Assembly (NCBI GenBank): GCA_049301335.1
Contig: JBAQKV010000130.1
Span: 1 to 12,072 of the forward strand
DNA: 12,072 nt
Source: JANJWP01 sp049301335
GTDB taxonomy: Bacteria > Patescibacteriota > Gracilibacteria > BD1-5 > UBA2023
Reading direction: 5' to 3'
Positions 1 through 6,828 of this stretch are shown in pieces (position 1 is the first letter of the stretch; every line of letters starts with the position of its first letter). The notes under the pieces were generated by a model that made no database searches, was not told the DNA's origin, and saw only the letters and a list, made by a program, of their open reading frames with translations. The translations under genes were made by a program, and so were the position numbers.

Positions 1-1
1 G

Positions 2-3000
2 GGCTACGAAGACAAGCAGGACAAGGCCGTCACCGTGAAGTTCAAGGTGAAGGATTCCGCTTCCAAATACGTGCTCGCGTGGACGACCACCCCGTGGACG
101 CTTCCGGCCAACTTGGGCCTCGCTGTAGGTACCGACATCGTTTATGCCGAAATCCGCGACCATGCCTCGGGCGATACCTACGTCCTCGCCAAGGACCGAG
201 TCGCGACCTACTACAAGAATCCGGAAGACTATACCCTCGTTCGCGAATACCCGGGCTCGTGCATCGTCGGTCTCGAATACGAACCGCTTTTCAACGAACC
301 CACCCACAAGTCCGAACTTGGCGAACTTCCCAAGGGACAGGAACTCGGCCGAAACGTCTACCACGTCGTCTCGGGCCACCACGTCACCACCGAATCCGGT
401 ACCGGCGTCGTCCACATCGCTCCGGCGTACGGCGAAGACGACTTCCAGATCGGACAAAAAGAAGGCCTTGGGTTCTTCTCTCACATCAATGCCACCGGCA
501 ACGTCGAAGGCCTCGGTTTCGGCGAAGGCGAATACGTCTTCGATTTCAACGAGACCGTCATCAAGTATCTCAAGGATACCAAAGCGCTCGTCCACATCGG
601 TTCGATCGACCACTCCTACCCGCACTGCTACCGCTGCAAGACCCCGCTCATCTACCGCGCGGTTTCTGCTTGGTACGTTTCGGTCGAAAAGATCAAGGCG
701 GACATGCTTTCGTCCAACGCTTCCATCAACTGGACTCCCGAACACATCAAGGACGGACGTTTCGGAAAATGGCTCGAAGGCGCCCGCGACTGGAACATTT
801 CCCGCAACCGCTACTGGGGTTCCGCGATTCCGGTTTGGAAATCCGAGGACGGCGAAGTGATCGTCATCGGTTCCGTAAAGGAACTCGCCGACCTCTCCGA
901 AGGCCAGATCCTCGAAAAGGACGGCGAATACGTCTTCGCCGATACCGGCAAGGCCGTCGACATCCATAAGCACTTCGTTGACAAGATCACCATCAAGAAG
1001 GACGGAAAGACCTTCACCCGCATCCCGGAAGTCCTGGACTGCTGGTTCGAATCGGGTTCGATGCCGTACGCGCAGAAGCACTACCCGTTTGAAAACAAGG
1101 ACCGTTTCGAAAGCGCCTTCCCGGCGGATTTCATCTGCGAAGGTCTCGACCAGACCCGCGGATGGTTCTACACCCTCGTCGTCCTCTCGGCGGCTCTCTA
1201 CGGCCACGAACCGTTTAAGAACGTCATCGTCAACGGCATCATCCTCGCCGAAGACGGCAAGAAGATGTCGAAATCCCTCAGCAACTACCCGGATCCGATG
1301 CTCCTCTTGGAAAAGCACGGAGCCGACGCGGTGCGCTTCTTCCTCATGAACTCTCCGGCCGTCCGCGCCGAAGAACTCCGCTTCTCGGAGGCGGGGGTCG
1401 AAGAAACCGTGAAGAAGGTCATCCTTCCGCTCTGGAACTCGCTCTCGTTCTTTACGACCTACGCGAACATCGACGGCTACGTTCCGGATACCACCGAAAT
1501 CACCTACGTCCGCCACGGAGAAACCGACGCGAACCTCAACGGCCGCCTTTCGGACGGTTTCGAAAACTCGCCGCTCAATGCGAACGGGCTCGGACAGGCC
1601 ATCCGCGCCGGGGAAGAACTCCGCGCCCGCGGTGCCGAATTCGACGTCATCGTCGCCTCACCGCTCGAACGCGCCGCGCAGACCGCCTCTATAATCGCCG
1701 AAGAAGTCGGGTACCCGCACGAAGAAATCGTCTACGACGACGCCATCGTCGAGCGCAAGAGCGGAAAATACACCGGCATGAAGCACGTCGACATCGTCGA
1801 AGAGCACTTCCAGCGCACGGGCGAACGCATCGAAACCCGCCACTCGTCCAAAATCTGGGCGACTGACGAATCCGCCGAAACCGAAGCGGAATTCTGCGAA
1901 CGTCTCGAGCGCTGGCACGCCGACCTCGTCGAACGCTACGCTGGAAAGAAGATCCTCGTCGTCGCGCACGGCGGAAACTTCCGCGCGCTCAACCGCTACC
2001 TCCGCGCCCTCGGGCACGAAGAAGCGTTCCGTGGAGTCCGCGGTCTCCACAATTGCGAAATCGCCGAACTCCCGGTCCGCGTGCTTTCCAACCCGCTCGA
2101 CAAGTTCATTCTTGGCGAACTCCAGACCCTCGTGGCCAAGGTCTCCGACGCGTTCGAAACCTACGACCTCCAGAAGGGCGCCCGTGCCATCGTGGACTTT
2201 CTCGACGACCTTACCAACTGGTACGTCCGCCGTTCGCGCCGCCGTTTCTGGGACAACGGCATGACCGACGATAAGAAGAACGCCTACGACACCCTTTTCC
2301 GCGTCTTGGTAGACGTTTCGAAGGTCTTGGCTCCCTTCGCGCCGTTCATCAGCGAACACGTCTTCAAAACGCTTACGGGCAAAGAATCCGTCCATCTCGA
2401 AATGTTCCCCACGTTCGAGCGCTGCATGGTTTCGCAGCACCTCCTCGCCGACATGAAGAAGGCCAAGGATTTGGTCGCCCTCGGCCTCGCCGTACGTTCC
2501 AAGGCGAAGATCCGCGTGCGCCAGCCGCTCTCCCGCCTCATCATCGGCGAAAACCTCGAGCCGTACTACCTCGATATCCTGAGGGAGGAACTCAACGTGA
2601 AGGAGGTCGTATTCGAAGACATGGCCAAAATCGCCCGCAAGGTCGTAAGGCCGAACGCCCGTCTCATCGGTCCGAAATTCGGCAAAGACGTGCAGGCGGT
2701 CATCCTTGCCGCCAAGTCCGGCATCTTCGAAGAACTCGAAGGCGGCCGCATCGGGGTAGGGGAATTCGTTCTCGAACCGGACGAATTCGAAGTGGCCTAC
2801 GAACCGCTCGACGTCACCGGCCTCGCGGTCGAAGGCGGATACGGGACCGTCGTCGCCCTCGATACCGTGGTTACCGATTCCCTCCGCGTCGAAGGCGTCG
2901 CCCGCGACCTCGTGCGCGTCATCCAAGATTCCCGCAAGGAAGCCGGATACGCCGTATCGGACCGCATCCGCCTTTCGCTCTCCGGCGAAGGCGTCGCACC

Positions 3001-3136
3001 GGTGCTCGCCGCGCATTCCGATTACCTCGAATCCGAAACGCTCGCCGACCTCGTGGCCGACCTGCCGAACCCGGACGTCACCAATACCGCCGATACCGAA
3101 GCCGGTAGCGTGACCGTGAAGGTGAAGAAGGCGTAA
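2..3136 (+). CDS. ileS: Isoleucyl-tRNA synthetase with embedded histidine-phosphatase domain (5' partial)
   Basis: This enzyme charges tRNA-Ile with isoleucine in the cytoplasm. The frame is open from base 2, so the gene is cut by the window edge; about 200 N-terminal residues, including the HIGH motif, are missing, and the GTG at 35 is not the real start. Visible in order are the editing-domain motifs WTTTPWTLP (from base 80) and GTGVVHIAPAYGEDDF, a CxxC pair in YPHCYRCKTPL, DCWFESGSMPYAQ, KMSKS (1262-1276), an RHG-type phosphatase insertion (about 1490-2089), and the anticodon-binding helices starting NPLDKFILGEL with NWYVRRSRRRFW. The C-terminal part (ALDTVVTDSLRVEGVARDL, then VSDRI) resembles the eukaryote/archaea-like IleS2 type and lacks the CxxC zinc finger of E. 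coli-type IleRS. The window alone encodes 1044 residues, already a whole IleRS in length, because of the insertion. It stops at TAA and has no in-frame UGA. The IleRS call is certain; the IleS2 subtype is inferred from the tail. Confidence 0.97.
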   Translation, partial: GYEDKQDKAVTVKFKVKDSASKYVLAWTTTPWTLPANLGLAVGTDIVYAEIRDHASGDTYVLAKDRVATYYKNPEDYTLVREYPGSCIVGLEYEPLFNEPTHKSELGELPKGQELGRNVYHVVSGHHVTTESGTGVVHIAPAYGEDDFQIGQKEGLGFFSHINATGNVEGLGFGEGEYVFDFNETVIKYLKDTKALVHIGSIDHSYPHCYRCKTPLIYRAVSAWYVSVEKIKADMLSSNASINWTPEHIKDGRFGKWLEGARDWNISRNRYWGSAIPVWKSEDGEVIVIGSVKELADLSEGQILEKDGEYVFADTGKAVDIHKHFVDKITIKKDGKTFTRIPEVLDCWFESGSMPYAQKHYPFENKDRFESAFPADFICEGLDQTRGWFYTLVVLSAALYGHEPFKNVIVNGIILAEDGKKMSKSLSNYPDPMLLLEKHGADAVRFFLMNSPAVRAEELRFSEAGVEETVKKVILPLWNSLSFFTTYANIDGYVPDTTEITYVRHGETDANLNGRLSDGFENSPLNANGLGQAIRAGEELRARGAEFDVIVASPLERAAQTASIIAEEVGYPHEEIVYDDAIVERKSGKYTGMKHVDIVEEHFQRTGERIETRHSSKIWATDESAETEAEFCERLERWHADLVERYAGKKILVVAHGGNFRALNRYLRALGHEEAFRGVRGLHNCEIAELPVRVLSNPLDKFILGELQTLVAKVSDAFETYDLQKGARAIVDFLDDLTNWYVRRSRRRFWDNGMTDDKKNAYDTLFRVLVDVSKVLAPFAPFISEHVFKTLTGKESVHLEMFPTFERCMVSQHLLADMKKAKDLVALGLAVRSKAKIRVRQPLSRLIIGENLEPYYLDILREELNVKEVVFEDMAKIARKVVRPNARLIGPKFGKDVQAVILAAKSGIFEELEGGRIGVGEFVLEPDEFEVAYEPLDVTGLAVEGGYGTVVALDTVVTDSLRVEGVARDLVRVIQDSRKEAGYAVSDRIRLSLSGEGVAPVLAAHSDYLESETLADLVADLPNPDVTNTADTEAGSVTVKVKKA
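1490..2089 (+). other. Histidine phosphatase (phosphoglycerate mutase-like) domain inserted in IleRS
   Basis: A domain of about 200 residues interrupts IleRS after ANIDGYVPDT, where normal enzymes run directly into the LDxWIL...L helix seen here as NPLDKFILGEL. It carries the full active-site set of the histidine phosphatase superfamily: ITYVRHGETDANLNGRL with the nucleophile His at 1514-1516, the SPLERAAQTA arginine motif, a candidate acid/base Glu in AIVERKSGKY (1751-1753), and the second catalytic His in VVAHGG (1967-1969). Codon use and base composition match the rest of ileS and the frame is continuous, so it is a true in-frame insertion and not an assembly join between genes. The catalytic residues suggest an active phosphatase or mutase; its substrate cannot be read from the sequence. 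Confidence 0.93.
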
Positions 3137-3150
3137 GTTTTTCGAAAAAG

Positions 3151-3178
3151 AAAATCCCCCGCGGAAGCGGGGGATTTT
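3151..3178. terminator. Bidirectional intrinsic terminator between convergent ileS and yfiH
   Basis: A perfect 12-bp stem, AAAATCCCCCGC and its complement, encloses a GGAA tetraloop. The A and T tracts at the stem ends give a U-rich tail in either direction. It lies 14 nt after the ileS stop and 9 nt after the minus-strand yfiH stop, so it can serve both converging transcripts. Confidence 0.9.
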
Positions 3179-3187
3179 GGTGGGGGA

Positions 3188-4075
3188 TTACGTTCTCGCT
3201 TTCAGCCCTATGAACACCCCGAACCTCGCTTCGGGATCTTTTCGCGAACTCGAATACCCTTTCTCGTGGCCTTCGCAGACGGTGCAGATCGAGAGGTCTT
3301 TCGTGCGTTCGTCGGGGATGCCGGATTTTTCGAGCGTCTGGTGGATGAGCGCGCCCGAGTCCAGGAACGTTTTCCCATTCCGTCCCTGGAGCCCGAAATT
3401 CGGCGGCGTACCAAGCTTGTACCAGAGCGGGTAGGTGAGGGTGTTGAGTCCGTTCGTTTCGGGCACCCGGCCTTCCATGAACGCCCCAGAAAACGTATCG
3501 AGCCCGAATTCGTAGCAGCACGACTTCGCGAAAGGGGAGATGAACGCTTCGAGGTCGTCGGTGACGGAGTTTCCGAAGATGGCTTTTACGCGGTCGACGG
3601 TCTGTCCGACGATGTCCTTGGCCGTTCCTTTCCAACCGGAATGGATGAGCGCGGCGAAGTCTACGGACGGGTCGCGGTGCGAAAGGCCGACGATGGCGCA
3701 ATCGGCGGGGGCGAGAAAAATTCCCACGTCCCTCCTGAGCGGCTTTTCCGAAAGGAGGATTACCGCGTCGCGATGTCCGCTGTCCGTTTCGGTAGGCTTG
3801 CGGTCGTAAAAGGAAACCGCGTTCTCCTGCGTCGCGTACGACCATCCAATGCTCTCGGGCGATGAAATCTCGATCACGTCGACGGAGTCGGTATGTTTCG
3901 CGGGATTGGGAAGAAAGACGTCCCCGTCGAGGAAGTCGCAGTAGGTCTGGACGATGGATCCCACCCTTTCTCGGATGAGTTTCAAACGTTCGTTCGGGTC
4001 TTTTCCGACCGTACGGGCCGGTCTCGGAACGCACGAGAACGTCGTCCTCCCGTTTTCAGAAACGGTTCTCAGCAT
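3188..4075 (-). CDS. YfiH/PgeF-family (multicopper polyphenol oxidase, DUF152-type) protein
   Basis: The protein (295 aa from ATG 4075) belongs to the YfiH/PgeF family, members of which act as purine nucleoside phosphorylase/adenosine deaminase or edit peptidoglycan precursors. Family marks are PADCAIV (Cys126), AALIHSGWKG (His145), SPFAKSCCYEFG, and the C-terminal SICTVC...SSSRKD..ARFGVFIGL, matching the usual C-x2-C...R....I ending. His61 in KHTDSVDVIEI probably takes the place of the first metal-ligand His, normally in a VHG-like motif, so the His/Cys/His metal triad seems intact. The N-terminal third is divergent and lacks the usual FSTRxGGVS motif. An in-frame ATG at 4120 would add 15 residues, but that stretch uses codons rare here (ATA, AGT, ACT) and overlaps a promoter-like -10, so 4075 is preferred. 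No clear Shine-Dalgarno is seen for either start. The stop is TAA. Which YfiH activity it has cannot be told. Confidence 0.85.
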   Translation of the reverse strand: MLRTVSENGRTTFSCVPRPARTVGKDPNERLKLIRERVGSIVQTYCDFLDGDVFLPNPAKHTDSVDVIEISSPESIGWSYATQENAVSFYDRKPTETDSGHRDAVILLSEKPLRRDVGIFLAPADCAIVGLSHRDPSVDFAALIHSGWKGTAKDIVGQTVDRVKAIFGNSVTDDLEAFISPFAKSCCYEFGLDTFSGAFMEGRVPETNGLNTLTYPLWYKLGTPPNFGLQGRNGKTFLDSGALIHQTLEKSGIPDERTKDLSICTVCEGHEKGYSSSRKDPEARFGVFIGLKART

Positions 4076-4100
4076 GGTTTTCGCGTTAGTCAACGTACTG

Positions 4101-4128
4101 TCTATACGCACGATGGGCATTCCGTCAA
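4101..4128 (-). promoter_or_regulatory. Likely promoter of the yfiH-family gene
   Basis: On the minus strand a -35 TTGACG (4128-4123) and a -10 TATAGA (4106-4101) are separated by 16 bp. They lie just after the terminator of the upstream small gene. Transcription would begin near 4094, about 19 nt before the preferred ATG at 4075, which supports that start over the ATG at 4120 lying inside the promoter. Confidence 0.55.
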
Positions 4129-4140
4129 GCCGGAGTCCGA

Positions 4141-4174
4141 AAATGAAAATCCGCAACCTCGTGAGTTGCGGATT
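4141..4174 (-). terminator. Intrinsic terminator of the small basic protein gene
   Basis: The arms AATCCGCAAC (4148-4157) and GTTGCGGATT (4165-4174) form a perfect 10-bp stem with a 7-nt loop. On the minus strand it is followed by TTTTCATTT. It lies 17 nt past the TAA of the 72-residue gene and separates that gene from the yfiH-family gene downstream. Confidence 0.8.
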
Positions 4175-4191
4175 CGTTCTCCCTTGCGGGG

Positions 4192-4410
4192 TTATCCCTG
4201 ATACAGCGGAATGTTGTGACGTTTCGCGTAAGCGGGTATGTCGCCCGGAGAGCATTCGACGAACTGGGCCAAGTCCTGCACGAACCTGTCGCGACTTTGG
4301 ACTTCGCGTTGGTGTTGCCGGCGTTGCGCGTTCTGTTGCCGAACGCGTTTCATCGCGATTTCTTCAGGCGTTTGCATCTGTTGGGACGCGGTTGGTTTTT
4401 GTTTTGGCAT
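4192..4410 (-). CDS. Small basic protein of unknown function (72 aa)
   Basis: I do not recognise a family. The start ATG at 4410 is chosen because AAGGAGGTC lies 7 nt upstream (4418-4425), the strongest ribosome binding site in the window. The first half (MPKQKPTASQQMQTPEEIAM and the next 20 or so residues) is rich in Gln, Arg and Lys, suggesting a flexible or nucleic-acid-binding helix. The second half (RFVQDLAQFVECSPGDIPAY, ending KRHNIPLYQG) looks like a small folded helical unit. It has its own near-consensus promoter and its own terminator, so it is a single-gene unit set inside a run of minus-strand genes. The strong promoter and RBS suggest high expression. It was compared with ribosomal protein S21 because of size and charge, but the sequence does not match. 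The stop is TAA. Confidence 0.8.
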   Translation of the reverse strand: MPKQKPTASQQMQTPEEIAMKRVRQQNAQRRQHQREVQSRDRFVQDLAQFVECSPGDIPAYAKRHNIPLYQG

Positions 4411-4417
4411 TGATGAA

Positions 4418-4425
4418 GACCTCCT
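4418..4425 (-). promoter_or_regulatory. Strong Shine-Dalgarno of the 72-aa protein
   Basis: The minus strand reads AGGAGGTC 7 nt before ATG 4410. Most other genes here have weak or no Shine-Dalgarno. It fixes the start of the small gene against the longer open frame beginning at 4452. Confidence 0.85.
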
Positions 4426-4462
4426 TTTTCTGTTGAGCTCCGACTTGGTCATGACCGGAACT

Positions 4463-4496
4463 TCGCGAATATATCCGCGAGCCCCATAAATGTCAA
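4463..4496 (-). promoter_or_regulatory. Near-consensus sigma-70-type promoter with overlapping palindrome
   Basis: On the minus strand TTGACA (4496-4491), a 17-bp spacer and TATATT (4473-4468) make an almost perfect housekeeping promoter. It begins 3 bp after the TAA of truB and drives the 72-residue gene. An 18-bp inverted repeat, TCGCGAATATATCCGCGA (4463-4480, one mismatched pair), is centred on the -10 element and could be an operator. Confidence 0.85.
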
Positions 4497-4498
4497 GT

Positions 4499-5365
4499 TT
4501 ATCACCCTATAGCGTTCCGCAGGGGGGTGAGCATGCTATTTTGGCTTACGCATAACGAAACGTAGTCTTCGGAGTTTCTTACGAGCGCGTGGCGGCCTTC
4601 TTCCACCGAAGGAGGGCAGGGTTGCGAAATGCCCGCGCGCAGCATCGCCACCACGTCGTCTGACGGTTGGATTACGGCAAGATCGGGAAGGAGTTCGGCC
4701 GGGTCGACGGCATTATCCGGCGTAGCGTCGGGCGGGGCGACGGCGCGTTCGACCGACAGGTTTCCGATGGCGGTGCGGCGGAGTTCGGTCACCACCGCTC
4801 AGGCTCAGAATTCGGCTCAGACGTCCCGAGCGAGGGAGCGGACGTACGTACCAGCCGAAACTTCGGCCGTGAACGTGGCGGAAGGGAAGTCGAAAGAAAC
4901 GAGCTCGAGCGAAAAGATTTCGGCGTCGCGTTCGGGGATTTCGAAGTCCTTGCCTCATCGGGCGAGACGGTAGGCGCGCTTCCCGTCGATGCGGAGCGCG
5001 CTGTATTTCGGCGGAACTTGGCGGATTTTCCCTCTGAATTTGTCCAAAGCCTTTTCCAATCCCCCATCCGACATTTGCTTCTTCGCAGCCTCGAGTTCGG
5101 CTGCGTCGATATCCGCCGTTTCCGTGCCGAGGTCGAGGGATTCCGAAGTCTTGGAAAAATCCACCGTGAACCGGTAGGTTTTCCGATCGCCCTCGAAATA
5201 GGGAATGAGCTTGGTCGAACCGTTGGTGGCGATGATCAAAAGCCCGCTGGCGAGCGGGTCGAGGGTACCGGTATGTCCGGCTTTTCCGGCTTTCAGGGCC
5301 CGGCGCGTACGCGCTGCGGCGGAAAAGCTCGATACGCCAATGGGCTTGTCGACGAGATGGAACAT
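4499..5365 (-). CDS. truB: tRNA pseudouridine-55 synthase TruB, read through five UGA (Gly) codons
   Basis: TruB isomerises U55 to pseudouridine in the T-loop of tRNAs. Starting at ATG 5365, it shows HLVDKPIGVSSF, GHTGTLDPLASGLL with the catalytic Asp36, RKTYRFTV, and PPKYSALRIDGKRAY. With the standard code the frame breaks at UGA codons for residues 137, 183, 187, 189 and 288 (4955-4957, 4817-4819, 4805-4807, 4799-4801, 4502-4504), yet homology continues in the same frame on both sides: GTYVRSLARDV then VTELRRTAIG. Residues 183, 187 and 189 are the invariant glycines of the motif D-x-G-x-x-x-G-x-G-A, so UGA is read as Gly. The last UGA directly precedes TAA (4499-4501), giving 288 aa, normal for TruB. 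The gene is last in the secA-lepB-HD-truB run, 7 nt after the HD gene, with no clear Shine-Dalgarno. A pseudogene is unlikely because every interruption is UGA and the frame is otherwise kept. Confidence 0.95.
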
Positions 5366-5372
5366 CCGGTGT

Positions 5373-6008
5373 TTAGATTTCGCGGGTTTTCGGAGGGTTG
5401 ATGGCCGTTTCCACGACGATCTTCGCGGTTTCGATGGAGCGGGCGAGCGTTTCCTTCGCCTGTTCCGCCGACCGTTCGAGTTCGGCGGCGATGCGGACGT
5501 ACATGTCGCGGGTCTCCGCGAAACGTACGCGGGAGTGGTTTGCGGACATGACGACGACGGAATGGAAGAACCCGTAGGCGACTTCTACCGTCGCGGCAAG
5601 GGAATCCGCGACCTTCAATACCGCGTATTCGCGGGTCTTCGGTACTTTCACTTTTCCGAATCCGAGAGGGAACATGTGTGCGCGGATGATGTCGATCGCG
5701 TGTTCGTTGGCGAGTCCTACGGAGATGGCGTTACCCGCGGATTCGAGACCGTGTTCGTATCCTTTGACGCGGGTTTCGTGAAAGTCGTGCAGGAGTCCCG
5801 CGAGAACGCAGGTTTCCACGTCGGCGTTCGCGAATTTCGCCATACGGTAGCAGAGCGAAGCCGTATGGATGAGATGTTCGTGTCGGTTGAAAAAGACGTG
5901 GTGGCGGTGTTTCTTCAGGCCTTCGAACCGTTCGTGCGAGACGTACGGGGCGATGATCTTCGCGAGTTCCGCGCGGTCTTTCCCACTGAGTATGAAGAGG
6001 GAAATCAT
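5373..6008 (-). CDS. HD-domain phosphohydrolase-like protein of unknown substrate
   Basis: This 211-residue protein has the HD-superfamily metal-binding pattern: His45 (HEHLIHTASLCYRMAK), the His74-Asp75 doublet in AGLLHDF, His111 in RAHMFPLG, and Asp135 in LKVADSLAA. The HMFPLG and following VAD motifs match a family of small single-domain HD proteins that I know from Firmicutes, whose substrate is not established. After about residue 150 comes a C-terminal stretch predicted helical (AELERSAEQAKETLARSIET), possibly for oligomerisation. It starts 12 nt after the lepB stop and ends 7 nt before truB, so it is probably co-transcribed and perhaps translationally coupled. Upstream of the ATG only a weak AAAGAAG is visible. 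It stops at TAA and has no UGA. Phosphohydrolase activity on a nucleotide or phosphate ester is a family-level inference. Confidence 0.88.
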   Translation of the reverse strand: MISLFILSGKDRAELAKIIAPYVSHERFEGLKKHRHHVFFNRHEHLIHTASLCYRMAKFANADVETCVLAGLLHDFHETRVKGYEHGLESAGNAISVGLANEHAIDIIRAHMFPLGFGKVKVPKTREYAVLKVADSLAATVEVAYGFFHSVVVMSANHSRVRFAETRDMYVRIAAELERSAEQAKETLARSIETAKIVVETAINPPKTREI

Positions 6009-6020
6009 GCTTCTTTCGGA

Positions 6021-6791
6021 TTATTTTTGCGCTCCGAGTTCTTCGTAATTCCAGATGCGCGGGGTATCGAGAAGGCGCGGCTTGATTACCCAGCCGACGT
6101 TCTTGGCGATTTGGAATTGGAACGGCACCATTTCGAACGCGTCGAAAATTTTGAAGTAGCCGATGTCGAGGAAGACCTTTCCGACGATGTCGGAACGCTT
6201 GAGATAGTGCCCTACGTCGCCGGTAACGCAAGAGCGGAAACACGAGCGGGAGTCGGAGGAATTGTTGCGGTTGTCGCCCATGACGAAGTATTCGCCTTCC
6301 GGCACTTCGAATTTGGGATTGCGGACGTCGTTCGGGAGGAACGTTCGGCCCTTGTTGAATGCGGAGAGGTACTTTTCGTTCAGCTTCACGGCTTCCGGCA
6401 TGTCTTTGGTTTTCAAAAAGACTTCGCCGTCCTTGAATTCGATGACGTCGCCCGGGATGCCGATGACGCGCTTGATGTAATATTCCTTTCCGTTATTGGC
6501 GTGCGGACGGAGGATGACGACGTCGCCGCGCTGGGGGTCGCCGACCTTCTCAACCCCGAAATCGGCGTAGGAGAACTTGTCGACGAGGATGAATTCCTGG
6601 TCGTGGTAATTCTCTTCCATCGAGTTTCCGCTGATGCGGAAAGGGGAGGCGACGTAGGTTCGGACGAACATCACTACCACCAAAATGATTGCCAAGTCGC
6701 GAAAAAACGCGATGGCCTCCTTGATGCGGAAGGGTTCTTCGTTCGAGTGGGGAGTGCGTACTTCGGGGTTGTCGGTCGGTTCGGGGATCAT
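6021..6791 (-). CDS. lepB: Signal peptidase I
   Basis: The enzyme cleaves signal peptides from proteins exported through the Sec or Tat routes, acting at the outer face of the cytoplasmic membrane. It is 256 aa, with one membrane segment near residues 27-47 (IAFFRDLAIILVVVMFVRTY). The catalytic Ser57 lies in SGNSMEE and the catalytic Lys107 in YYIKRVIGIPGD; the later GDNRNNSSDSR box (172-182) is the usual conserved box E. Family members often follow SSDSR with FWGPV; here it is SCFRSCVTGDVG, with two cysteines. It lies 37 nt downstream of secA with no terminator between, so motor and peptidase are probably made from the same message. No Shine-Dalgarno is seen at ATG 6791. It stops at TAA and has no UGA. 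Confidence 0.96.
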   Translation of the reverse strand: MIPEPTDNPEVRTPHSNEEPFRIKEAIAFFRDLAIILVVVMFVRTYVASPFRISGNSMEENYHDQEFILVDKFSYADFGVEKVGDPQRGDVVILRPHANNGKEYYIKRVIGIPGDVIEFKDGEVFLKTKDMPEAVKLNEKYLSAFNKGRTFLPNDVRNPKFEVPEGEYFVMGDNRNNSSDSRSCFRSCVTGDVGHYLKRSDIVGKVFLDIGYFKIFDAFEMVPFQFQIAKNVGWVIKPRLLDTPRIWNYEELGAQK

Positions 6792-6828
6792 GGAAATCCG
6801 CTAGAAGGTAGGGTTTGCCGGAAGGAGG

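Noticed and set aside
1658..3016. Long minus-strand open frame (452 codons) opposite ileS
   Set aside because: It lies wholly antisense to conserved IleRS motifs and resembles no known protein. Strong C/G third-position bias removes stops from the opposite strand and produces such shadows.
4192..4452. Small basic protein as ribosomal protein S21
   Set aside because: Size and charge are similar, but the characteristic S21 sequence (arginine-rich motif and conserved aromatic residues) is not there.
4817..4819. UGA as selenocysteine or tryptophan
   Set aside because: The TruB motif has Gly at these sites, several UGAs occur within 21 nt, no selenocysteine hairpin is apparent, and Trp positions in the window (for example WTTTPWTLP in IleRS) use UGG.
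4499..5365. truB as a pseudogene or as two separate genes
   Set aside because: All interruptions are UGA, the frame never shifts, the catalytic Asp and C-terminal motifs remain, and UGA falls on conserved glycines.
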